A stretch of 64,000 nucleotides of DNA from 2-01-FULL-33-17 sp964474375 (GTDB lineage: Bacteria > Patescibacteriota > Minisyncoccia > Phycocordibacterales > UBA9973), in NCBI GenBank assembly GCA_964474375.1, contig CAYYSG010000001.1, positions 84,469 to 148,468 on the forward strand. The letters are read 5' to 3'. The notes beneath the pieces are model-generated. The model was not told the origin of the DNA and searched no databases. It saw nothing but the letters and a program-made list of their open reading frames with translations. The position numbers and the translations under genes are program-made. Each line of letters starts with the position of its first letter. Within the stretch, counting starts at the first letter, position 1. Below, one piece after another: positions 34,091 to 41,181 of this stretch.

Positions 34091-34534
34091 ATGCTTACTA
34101 AAATAATTTTGGGAATTATTTTAGTAATAGTTTCCATATGCGCACTCAGGCTTTTAAAGATTTTGTTTTATTTAATTAAATACAAAATAGCCGAAGACAG
34201 ACTTTTTAAATACTACGCATCCAGGGAATTCTTAGACGAAGAGCGTAAGATAATGGATACAATAGATCATAAAATAAAAGTGGCTTTAAATAGGTCAGAC
34301 AAAATAACTCTAGACGAAAGACTGTTATTAACCACCAAAGGTAAAAAACTAATGGGCAAATGGACCAAGGCTGAAATAGAAAAACTAATGGCATACCAGT
34401 CTAAAGATAACCGTACTGAATTACTCAAAAGATTGCCTAGTATTGAAAATAAAAAGTTAGCCAATAGGGTGCTAATCTTTATTTCTAATAGGACTTTGTT
34501 ATCAAGAATAATCTGGTATTTATCTAATAAATAA
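34091..34534 (+). CDS. Single-pass membrane protein of unknown function
   Basis: 147 aa: one N-terminal membrane helix (about 2-27), then a basic, helical cytoplasmic part (LDEERKIMDTIDHKIKVAL, KLMGKWTKAEIEKLMAYQ). No family recognised. Part of the accessory block between L5 and S14; isolated by terminators on both sides. Confidence 0.65.
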   Translation: MLTKIILGIILVIVSICALRLLKILFYLIKYKIAEDRLFKYYASREFLDEERKIMDTIDHKIKVALNRSDKITLDERLLLTTKGKKLMGKWTKAEIEKLMAYQSKDNRTELLKRLPSIENKKLANRVLIFISNRTLLSRIIWYLSNK

Positions 34535-34563
34535 TTCAACCTAAATAATACTCTTTAATATTA

Positions 34564-34654
34564 GCGCGCTTTGGGCAACCAAAGCGTGTTTTTCATTATA
34601 TTGACAAAAACATTAATTGAGTGTAAAGTTATAAAAAATTAAATTCAAAATATC
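34564..34654 (+). repeat. Terminator-promoter-leader cassette, copy 1
   Basis: A terminator hairpin (CGCTTTGG-GCAA-CCAAAGCG plus T run, 34567-34593), promoter TTGACA (34601-34606), 17 nt, TAAAGT (34624-34629), and an A/T leader to the ATG at 34655. It is nearly identical in layout and in most bases to copy 2 at 35656-35747. Differences in the hairpin stem keep pairing. Confidence 0.88.
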
Positions 34655-35188
34655 ATGAAAAAAATTGCAGAACAATTAGGAATCGCTGTTTGGGCAGCAT
34701 GGATGTGGTTATTATTAATCCTCATTTTAATCTCAGGTTTAATAATAAGGGCTGCTTTTGTAACCTTTGTTGACAATCATGAGATAGGTTATCAGTACGA
34801 TCAGATAACAGGGGAAGTAAAAGTCTTAGACCGCACTGGTTATTTTTGGGTAATACCATTTAAGACAGTTATTCATACTATTGATGGTAGGCCAATGCAG
34901 GTTAGAATTGAAGCTAATAACCGTGTTTTAAATGCAAAACTATTACGTTTTCGCAGAAACAGTGAAGGGGTAGCTCAGTTTATTCAAATGCATGGCCGTA
35001 AAGACTATGATGATACGAACTTACCGGATATTCTTAAAAGCTATGCTTATGAGAATTATGGAGAGAATTCATATGACAAAGAATATCTTGAGAGAAAGTA
35101 TAAATTTCTTGAAATCCTGTCATATGGAACAAATTCAACAGGAGGCGTTATTTTGGAAGAAGTTCAAGATTCATTAAATTCTAAATAA
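34655..35188 (+). CDS. Short SPFH/band-7-like membrane protein (first of a pair)
   Basis: 177 aa: N-terminal membrane helix (about 13-37), then a segment with the opening pattern of SPFH (stomatin/prohibitin) domains: VDNHEIGYQYDQITGEVKVL, then GYFWVIPFKTVIHTIDGRP (about 42-90). The rest of a normal SPFH domain and its coiled coil is missing or replaced, so this is a short or partial form. SPFH proteins build oligomeric membrane platforms; a similar role is inferred only. The gene starts from a duplicated promoter cassette, and its stop codon is followed directly by the ATG of the second SPFH-like gene. Confidence 0.7.
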   Translation: MKKIAEQLGIAVWAAWMWLLLILILISGLIIRAAFVTFVDNHEIGYQYDQITGEVKVLDRTGYFWVIPFKTVIHTIDGRPMQVRIEANNRVLNAKLLRFRRNSEGVAQFIQMHGRKDYDDTNLPDILKSYAYENYGENSYDKEYLERKYKFLEILSYGTNSTGGVILEEVQDSLNSK

Positions 35189-35623
35189 ATGAAAAAGAAA
35201 CTACTGATACTTTTTGGAATACTCTCTTTGTTTTTTTATATGTTTTGTTATCATTATACTGACAACTACGAATTTGGCTTAACTCAAAACATAATTTCAG
35301 GAAGAATTGCTCCAGATAATCATTCCGGTCATCATTTAACTGCTCCTTGGGTTTTAGTAACTAAGATCGATATAAGACCACACAAGGTCTGCATAGCTTC
35401 TGCTAGTAGAAATATGGTTTGTAGGTTAGTTCAATTCGATACAACACATTGGAGAGAGTTAATAAGAATAGAAGGTTTTCATTATTATTGGCTTTACAAC
35501 AGGATTTCTTTTAATTGGAGTCAAGAAACATATCGTGGGGTAGACAATCTTTTGCTAGGTCACTCTTATGGTGCAAATAGAGGCAAGTTTGTAAAAATCT
35601 TACAAGAAGTTGGGGATGAATGA
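35189..35623 (+). CDS. Short SPFH/band-7-like membrane protein (second of a pair)
   Basis: 144 aa. One N-terminal membrane helix (about 3-20) and then DNYEFGLTQNIISGRIAP, SGHHLTAPWVLVTKIDIRP and VCIASASRN, which line up with the same segment of the preceding protein (DNHEIGYQYDQITGEV...IPFKTVIHTIDGRP). The two are distant paralogues, probably made by tandem duplication and then strong divergence. The C-terminal half (WLYNRISFNWSQETYRG) is unlike known SPFH. It starts immediately after the upstream stop codon, so the pair is cotranscribed. It ends with TGA. Confidence 0.7.
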   Translation: MKKKLLILFGILSLFFYMFCYHYTDNYEFGLTQNIISGRIAPDNHSGHHLTAPWVLVTKIDIRPHKVCIASASRNMVCRLVQFDTTHWRELIRIEGFHYYWLYNRISFNWSQETYRGVDNLLLGHSYGANRGKFVKILQEVGDE

Positions 35624-35655
35624 AATTTAAATCTAAAATATTTAACTAAATATCA

Positions 35656-35747
35656 GCACGCTTTGGGCAACCAGAGCGTGTTTTTTATTATATTGACAAT
35701 ATGTTTAATTAAGTGTAAAGTTATAAAAAATTTAAATTCAAAATATC
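35656..35747 (+). repeat. Terminator-promoter-leader cassette, copy 2
   Basis: Terminator CACGCTTTGG-GCAA-CCAGAGCGTG with T run (35657-35686), promoter TTGACA (35693-35698), 17 nt, TAAAGT (35716-35721), and the leader ending AAATTCAAAATATC before ATG 35748. The leader differs from copy 1 by one T. The terminator serves the SPFH-like pair and the promoter serves the 797-aa gene. Confidence 0.88.
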
Positions 35748-38141
35748 ATGGAAAAATTCAACAAAGATCAAATTTGGGAAGGCTATTTGGGCTATGAGTC
35801 CAAGCACCTTGAAAAAACTCTCAATTCTTTAGAAAAGGAATATGACGAGCAAAAGAAATTAGAAATGGCAAAAAGCTTGTGTTTCTGGAAATACATGCGT
35901 GACATGGATTTCGGCTATGAAGAAAAAATCGAAATCTATAAAGCCTTGAAAGACAGCGTAAACCCTAACATTGCAATCATTTCAGCAGTAGAAGCATTGC
36001 CTACAAAAGTCTGGCGTAAATTACTGTGGAGAGAGAATATTGACTTTATGTCATTTGAATCTTTCCTGAGACGCTTATCGCCTGAGCAAAAAGATGTGAT
36101 TATTAGTACAGCTAATGGTCTGCATTGCGAAGAGAAGCCAAAAGTTCCTAAATTTTTAACCAAAAGAATCTTTGATTTTATTTTGGTTTTACTAGGAATA
36201 ATTACTGCTAAAAAATTAGTTAATGCAGGTTATTATTATGCAGTATCCAAGTATTTATCCAAGGGTGCCTGGGCGTTTAACCTGTTGGGTATTGATTTTG
36301 GCTTCTCTCTTTATCCAAATGGCGTAGGGGATGATACTAAAATCACTAACAAAAAATGGACACGATTCCTATCCATCAAAGAACATATTAATGATTTCAT
36401 CGTAAATCAGGAAGATGGAATTTACTGGTGGATGTATTCAGGATCAAGAAGCTTTTTGATATTCAGATTCAAGAAAGAAGTTGAATTAAAAAGCCATGTA
36501 TGTCCTGGTTTCTGGGCTACAATAATATTCCAGATTTATTTTTGGATTGTTAGTCCTGTGGTTTCTTTCATTTTTATTTACCCTCATGGGTTTAGTAATT
36601 TGGAAAATGTTAGTATTGCTGTTATGCCATTCTTATATACACCATTGTATGTAGTTTTGTGGGCAGCAGCTCTTACTTTATTTGGTTTAGCTCTCGCGCT
36701 AGTTTTCATAGCTAAAAAGACTATCCCTGGTTTGAGTGAATGGCTTGATAAAATCGCGAAAAGTAAATGGTTTAAAGCTCTGGATAGATTTTTATCCAGG
36801 AATCTACGTCGTATGGTTATAACTGCGCTAATTTTTACTGCAGTTTATCTTGTGTATGTATTTTATCCATATATTAAGTTGGGCGTAGTCACGTACTATA
36901 CTTTTATGGAAAAATATCTAAAATCAGGCATAATTCAGACAACACTTCTTATGATATGGCTTCCTATTGAGATAACCAAGTTAATTAAAGGCAATAAATC
37001 AAGTACAGAGTTTGGTGCTTTTCGTACGTTAGTCTTAGGAATGTTTTTAATAAACCTTCTTGACTCATATGTTATGGAAAGTTTTGTAAAAATAGTTTAC
37101 TCGTTGATACCAAGTATCCTAAATTTCTTCATTGATTATGCTTACATTTTCGGTACTGTACTCTTGATGGTGCTACCGCTCCTGTTAGTAGTTTACTTTA
37201 GTGTAACGAAGAGCTTTGAGCCCGAGAAATATTCTAAGTTTGATAAATTCATCAATTGGTTTGCTTATTTATGGATTGCTCTTATGGTTGCAGGTGGTAT
37301 ATATGTTTTTGGTTTTGCTGTTAAACAGTCTTTGGAATATGATTTCTTTGCTGAATCAAAGCCTTTGTTCATAATGCTAACCTTTTTTGCCTTAGTTGCA
37401 ATATTAAGTATGCAAAAAAGAACAAAGAAGATAAATCAAAAAACCATCGATAATTTCCTCTTGTGTCAAAATAGAGTACTAAATACCTATTATCTCTTGC
37501 GTTTACACGAAGGCCAAATCTTTAAGCTTGAAGTTGATGGTAATTTGTACCGTAAAAATAAAGCTCTTATTAAAATGTCAGAACAGGCTTTCGAGCTTTT
37601 TCTGAAAACAATAGGGAGCCTAAAAGATTTGTTCAACATCGAAAAAAGTTTTACATTTGCAGATACCGCTCTTTTAAATGTAAAAGAAGATGGAACTTTT
37701 AAGAATTCTTTCAAGAGTCTAAATCGCTCAATGTTTATAGGTATGGAAGACTATCAAAAAATCTACATATTATGTGGCATGATTGAAGGCAGACCTTTTT
37801 TGAAGCTTAAGAAGGAAGCAGAGGCGATGTATGTTAAAAAACAAGAATCCAAAGCAAAAGTCAAAAAAACATTAACCAAGTTGGAAAAATTCTTATTGGT
37901 TTTGTGGAGAATCATTATTTTTATCCCATTGAAGATCTGGGCTTTTGTAGTTCTCATTGGCAGATTTTTAAATTATTGCGGTAATCGTTTATTAGCATTC
38001 CTGAAATGGGTTTCTTATCCATTTGTGTGGGTAGGTGTCCGTATTGGAAGACTGGCTTTAACGCTGAAAGATCTTTGGGACTTGTTTAACAACAGGTGCC
38101 CGGAAGTCTCAAAAAGTAAAGATTTAGAGTACGATCTTTAA
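35748..38141 (+). CDS. 797-aa polytopic membrane protein of unknown function
   Basis: A soluble N-terminal region (about 1-130, helical, Glu/Lys-rich, with LPTKVWRKLLWRENIDFMSFESFLRR), then roughly ten membrane helices: about 137-156, 252-276, 290-320, 352-374, 392-411, 424-444, 465-490, 503-525, 540-557 and 720-742. A cytoplasmic-type domain lies between the last two (about 560-710; LHEGQIFKLEVDGNLYRK, FADTALLNVKEDGTF). No transporter or enzyme motif is recognised. The promoter cassette shared with the SPFH-like pair suggests joint expression, and SPFH proteins often surround a polytopic partner, so a complex is a reasonable inference. Ends at a very strong terminator. Confidence 0.75.
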   Translation: MEKFNKDQIWEGYLGYESKHLEKTLNSLEKEYDEQKKLEMAKSLCFWKYMRDMDFGYEEKIEIYKALKDSVNPNIAIISAVEALPTKVWRKLLWRENIDFMSFESFLRRLSPEQKDVIISTANGLHCEEKPKVPKFLTKRIFDFILVLLGIITAKKLVNAGYYYAVSKYLSKGAWAFNLLGIDFGFSLYPNGVGDDTKITNKKWTRFLSIKEHINDFIVNQEDGIYWWMYSGSRSFLIFRFKKEVELKSHVCPGFWATIIFQIYFWIVSPVVSFIFIYPHGFSNLENVSIAVMPFLYTPLYVVLWAAALTLFGLALALVFIAKKTIPGLSEWLDKIAKSKWFKALDRFLSRNLRRMVITALIFTAVYLVYVFYPYIKLGVVTYYTFMEKYLKSGIIQTTLLMIWLPIEITKLIKGNKSSTEFGAFRTLVLGMFLINLLDSYVMESFVKIVYSLIPSILNFFIDYAYIFGTVLLMVLPLLLVVYFSVTKSFEPEKYSKFDKFINWFAYLWIALMVAGGIYVFGFAVKQSLEYDFFAESKPLFIMLTFFALVAILSMQKRTKKINQKTIDNFLLCQNRVLNTYYLLRLHEGQIFKLEVDGNLYRKNKALIKMSEQAFELFLKTIGSLKDLFNIEKSFTFADTALLNVKEDGTFKNSFKSLNRSMFIGMEDYQKIYILCGMIEGRPFLKLKKEAEAMYVKKQESKAKVKKTLTKLEKFLLVLWRIIIFIPLKIWAFVVLIGRFLNYCGNRLLAFLKWVSYPFVWVGVRIGRLALTLKDLWDLFNNRCPEVSKSKDLEYDL

Positions 38142-38157
38142 TTAAATTCTTTATATC

Positions 38158-38189
38158 AAGCCCCCCCCTTGCAAGGGGGGCTTTTTTTT
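38158..38189 (+). terminator. Very strong Rho-independent terminator closing the insertion
   Basis: Inverted repeat AAGCCCCCC...GGGGGGCTT with eight Ts. Confidence 0.95.
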
Positions 38190-38282
38190 GATTTTTCCAA
38201 CCTAGAAAAATCACGCATAAAAGATGTTTTATTGTAAATGAAATATCTTTAGGCGCGTTCCTTAATAACCAAGAGTCTAGGT
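38190..38282 (+). other. Spacer between insertion and rpsN promoter
   Basis: A/T-rich stretch with no ORF. Apart from a weak AGATGTTTTATTG/ATATCT-type pairing I see nothing supported in it. Confidence 0.4.
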
Positions 38283-38311
38283 TTGACGAAAAGCTGATTA
38301 AATGCTAATAT
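38283..38311 (+). promoter_or_regulatory. Promoter restarting the ribosomal cluster at rpsN
   Basis: TTGACG (38283-38288), exactly 17 nt, TAATAT (38306-38311), so the second half of the ribosomal cluster is driven from here and not by read-through of the insertion. Confidence 0.8.
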
Positions 38312-38317
38312 AATTAG

Positions 38318-38444
38318 GTACTCTGAAAAAGCATAGTCCGTTGATCTCCTTTAGTATTTCGTCATTTTTGGCAATATATTAAAGAAAATCTGCGAGAAAC
38401 ATGCAGAAAACTAAGAGTATTTAGAAGTTAATATAATATAGCAA
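38318..38444 (+). promoter_or_regulatory. Structured leader of the rpsN transcript
   Basis: About 127 nt. An outer helix TACTCT/AGAGTA (near 38321 and 38416) can enclose a hairpin TCTGC-GAGAAACA-TGCAGA (38390-38408). The motif GAGAAACATGC (38394-38404) is shared exactly with the rpsS leader. No known riboswitch recognised. Confidence 0.55.
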
Positions 38445-38714
38445 ATGGCAAAAACATCTGTCGTTGCACGTAATGCAAAGCGTGCGCGTCTTATTGCACA
38501 GTACGCTAAAAAGCGAACTGAACTCAAAGCAAAGGGTGACTACGAAGGTCTGCGCAAGCTTCCTCGTAACTCAAACCCGATCCGCTACAAAAACCGTTGT
38601 GCGCTCACTGGTCGAGCACACGGCTACATCCGTGACTTCGGGCTATCTCGCATTGCTTTCCGCGAACTAGCTAACGAAGGAGTATTACCAGGCGTACGTA
38701 AATCTTCTTGGTAA
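38445..38714 (+). CDS. rpsN: 30S ribosomal protein S14
   Basis: 89 aa, the zinc-free form (no CxxC). AKTSVVARNAKRARLIAQ, LPRNSNPIRYKNRCALTGRAHGY and RDFGLSRIAFRELA identify it. It restarts the spc gene order after the insertion. Confidence 0.97.
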   Translation: MAKTSVVARNAKRARLIAQYAKKRTELKAKGDYEGLRKLPRNSNPIRYKNRCALTGRAHGYIRDFGLSRIAFRELANEGVLPGVRKSSW

Positions 38715-38715
38715 T

Positions 38716-39102
38716 ATGAGTCCAATAGCAAATTTCCTAATAAAACTAAAAAACGCTTCTCGTGTTAAGCACGAAAGTGTTACTTTCCCATACTCAAAAT
38801 TCATACACGCAATTGCGTCATGTTTATTGCGTGCTGGGTACATTGTTTCTTTTGAAAAGAAAAACAAAAAAGCAGGTGAAGAACTAGTTGTTGTACTTAA
38901 ATACACAGACGGTACTCCACGTATCAGCGATGTTACTTTGGTTTCAAAGTCATCAGCTCGTAAATACGTTGGTGTTAAAGACATTCATCCTGTTAAAAAT
39001 GGTTTCGGTATTATGGTTCTTTCTACACCAAAAGGAATCCTAACTGACACTGAAGCGAAAAAAGAATTGGTCGGAGGTGAAGCATTATTTAAAGTCTGGT
39101 AA
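38716..39102 (+). CDS. rpsH: 30S ribosomal protein S8
   Basis: 128 aa. SPIANFLIKLKNASRVKHESV start and GFGIMVLSTPKGILTDTEAKKELVGGEALFKVW end match S8, an early 16S central-domain binder (and spc operon repressor in E. coli). It starts 1 nt after rpsN. Confidence 0.97.
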   Translation: MSPIANFLIKLKNASRVKHESVTFPYSKFIHAIASCLLRAGYIVSFEKKNKKAGEELVVVLKYTDGTPRISDVTLVSKSSARKYVGVKDIHPVKNGFGIMVLSTPKGILTDTEAKKELVGGEALFKVW

Positions 39103-39110
39103 TTGAATTT

Positions 39111-39647
39111 ATGTCAAGAATAGGAAAATTAATACTCCCTGTACCAAATGATGTAACTGTTTCAGTATCTGGCAGTGTATTTACTGTCAAAGGTCCAAAA
39201 GGAGAACTTACTCGTGATTTCAAAACTGATTTAATCAGTGTTGTTATCAATGGTAGTGAAATATCTTTCACAAAAAATGTTGATACTATAGAATCTCGCG
39301 CAATGTGGGGGACTGTGGCATCACACGTTCGTAACATGTTAACAGGTGTAACAACTGGTTTTACTAAAAAACTAATCCTAGAAGGAGTCGGTTTCAAAAG
39401 TGAAGTCAAAGGTGACAGTCTAGATTTAGCGCTTGGTTTTTCACACCCAGTAAAAATCCCTGTACCAACTGGTCTTACTGTTACAGCTGAAAAGAACGTT
39501 GTAACTGTTAGCGGTACTGACAAAGAATTAGTAGGTAGTTTTACTGCAGGCGTCAGAGGCATGAAGAAACCAGAACCATATAAAGGTAAAGGTTTCCGTT
39601 ATGATAATGAAGTTATTCGTCGCAAGCAAGGTAAAAAATCAGCATAG
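39111..39647 (+). CDS. rplF: 50S ribosomal protein L6
   Basis: 178 aa, normal length. SRIGKLILPVPNDVTVSV, VTTGFTKKLILEGVGFKSEV and the C-terminal KPEPYKGKGFRYDNEVIRRKQGKKSA identify L6. Confidence 0.98.
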   Translation: MSRIGKLILPVPNDVTVSVSGSVFTVKGPKGELTRDFKTDLISVVINGSEISFTKNVDTIESRAMWGTVASHVRNMLTGVTTGFTKKLILEGVGFKSEVKGDSLDLALGFSHPVKIPVPTGLTVTAEKNVVTVSGTDKELVGSFTAGVRGMKKPEPYKGKGFRYDNEVIRRKQGKKSA

Positions 39648-39650
39648 CCT

Positions 39651-40001
39651 ATGAAAACAAATAATCTAAAACAAGAAAAGCGTTCACGCTTAAAGAAGAA
39701 AATCCGCAGTCGTGTTAATGGCACAGCGGAACGTCCACGCCTAACAGTCTTCAAATCAAATGTGCATATTTATGCTCAATTGGTTGATGATATGAGTGGT
39801 AAAACAATAGCTCAATCTTCCGATATGAAAATCAAAAGTGGTACATACAGAGAAAGAGCAGTTATGGTCGGTAAAGAAATAGGCTCTATTGCATTAAAGG
39901 CAGGTATTGATACTGTGGTCTTTGATCGTAATGGTTATAAGTATACAGGTCACATTGCGGCATTAGCAGACGCGGCACGCGAAAGTGGTCTAAAGTTTTA
40001 A
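39651..40001 (+). CDS. rplR: 50S ribosomal protein L18
   Basis: 116 aa. RSRLKKKIRSRVNGTAERPRLTVFKSNVHIYAQLVDD and VFDRNGYKYTGHIAALADAARESGLKF match L18, which binds 5S rRNA. Confidence 0.97.
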   Translation: MKTNNLKQEKRSRLKKKIRSRVNGTAERPRLTVFKSNVHIYAQLVDDMSGKTIAQSSDMKIKSGTYRERAVMVGKEIGSIALKAGIDTVVFDRNGYKYTGHIAALADAARESGLKF

Positions 40002-40005
40002 TTAT

Positions 40006-40728
40006 ATGGCAGAAGAAAATAACAAACCCCAAGAAGCTCCAGTAGCGAAAGCTGCTGCAGCTCAGCCAACAAGACCAGCAGGAGCTCCTCGTCCAGCTGG
40101 ACAGCGTCCACCATTTAGACCAGCATTTCGTCCAGGTCAAGGTGGATCAAGTTTCCCTCAAAAAAGAAGAATCGTTCGCGGTGACAAACCACAAGGTGGC
40201 AAGCCAGGCTCTAGACAAGACAACCCTCGTGGTGGTAGACCAGAACGTCCTCGTAGTGAATACGAACAAAAAATGATCGACATCCGTCGCGTAACCCGTG
40301 TTACTACTGGTGGTCGTCGTATGAGTTTCGCTGTAGCTCTAGTAATTGGTGATAAAAAAGGCTTAGTAGGTCTTGGTACTGGTAAAGGTGCTGACACTGC
40401 TATCGCTATTGCCAAAGCTCTAAAGCAAGCAAAAAAGAATCTAATCAAAATTAATCTTACAGACAAAATGTCTCTACCTCGCGAAGTTGACGCTAAATTC
40501 AGTGCATCTTCAGTTGTGCTTCGTCCAAATAAAGCAAAAGGTATGGTGGCTGGTTCATCTATCCGTGATATCCTAACTTTGGCTGGTGTACAAGACGTAA
40601 CAGCAAAGATTAATTCTGGTAGTAAGAACAAACTTTCAAATGCACGTGCTGCTATGAAAGCATTATTAAAGATTGGTAAACCAGCTCCTGTATACAGTGC
40701 AGCAGCTAGTGATGCCTTTACTTCATAA
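40006..40728 (+). CDS. rpsE: 30S ribosomal protein S5 with a long low-complexity N-terminal extension
   Basis: 240 aa against about 165 in E. coli. Residues 1 to about 80 are Pro/Gly/Arg/Gln-rich (PTRPAGAPRPAGQRPPFRP onward) and look disordered; the S5 core starts near EYEQKMIDIRRVTRVTTGGRRM and includes VLRPNKAKGMVAGSSIRDIL. S5 lies at the mRNA entry and is linked to decoding accuracy. The next gene is L15: no L30 gene sits between. Confidence 0.96.
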   Translation: MAEENNKPQEAPVAKAAAAQPTRPAGAPRPAGQRPPFRPAFRPGQGGSSFPQKRRIVRGDKPQGGKPGSRQDNPRGGRPERPRSEYEQKMIDIRRVTRVTTGGRRMSFAVALVIGDKKGLVGLGTGKGADTAIAIAKALKQAKKNLIKINLTDKMSLPREVDAKFSASSVVLRPNKAKGMVAGSSIRDILTLAGVQDVTAKINSGSKNKLSNARAAMKALLKIGKPAPVYSAAASDAFTS

Positions 40729-40745
40729 TCTATTATTTTTATTTT

Positions 40746-41177
40746 ATGCAAAAAAATAGTTTACAACCCAAAACACCATTGAAGAAAAGCAAGCTAGTTG
40801 GTCGCGGTGGCAAACGTGGCAAAACAGCTGGCCGTGGTACAAAAGGTCAATCAGCTCGTGCTGGTAACAAAAAAAGACCAGAACTTCGTGACATCATCAA
40901 AAAGTTGCCAAAACTTCGTGGTTACAGATTCAACAAAATAGGCCACGGTACTAAATCAGTTACACTTGCTCAACTTGAAAAAGTTATAACAGCAGGTGAA
41001 AAAATAACACCAACAATTCTTGTTGCAAAAGGCATCATTAGTAATGTTGGTGGAAAAGTTCCTATGATTAAAATCCTTGGAACTGGATCAATTACAAAAT
41101 CAGCTACTTTCACAGGCTTTACTATGTCAGCTTCCGCAAAAGAAGCTATAGAAAAAGCAGGGGGTGTAGTAAAATAA
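40746..41177 (+). CDS. rplO: 50S ribosomal protein L15
   Basis: 143 aa. KLVGRGGKRGKTAGRGTKGQSAR (basic loop) and the C-terminal FTMSASAKEAIEKAGG identify L15. It follows rpsE directly; rpmD (L30), usually between them, is missing. Confidence 0.97.
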   Translation: MQKNSLQPKTPLKKSKLVGRGGKRGKTAGRGTKGQSARAGNKKRPELRDIIKKLPKLRGYRFNKIGHGTKSVTLAQLEKVITAGEKITPTILVAKGIISNVGGKVPMIKILGTGSITKSATFTGFTMSASAKEAIEKAGGVVK

Positions 41178-41181
41178 AATT

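Noticed and set aside
19331..35623. Recoded genetic code (UGA as Gly) as in some CPR lineages
   Set aside because: TGA serves as the stop codon at 19331-19333 and 35621-35623, and the conserved proteins read normally with the standard bacterial code.
40158..40751. 197-codon open frame opposite rpsE
   Set aside because: Shadow of the S5 gene and its low-complexity extension.
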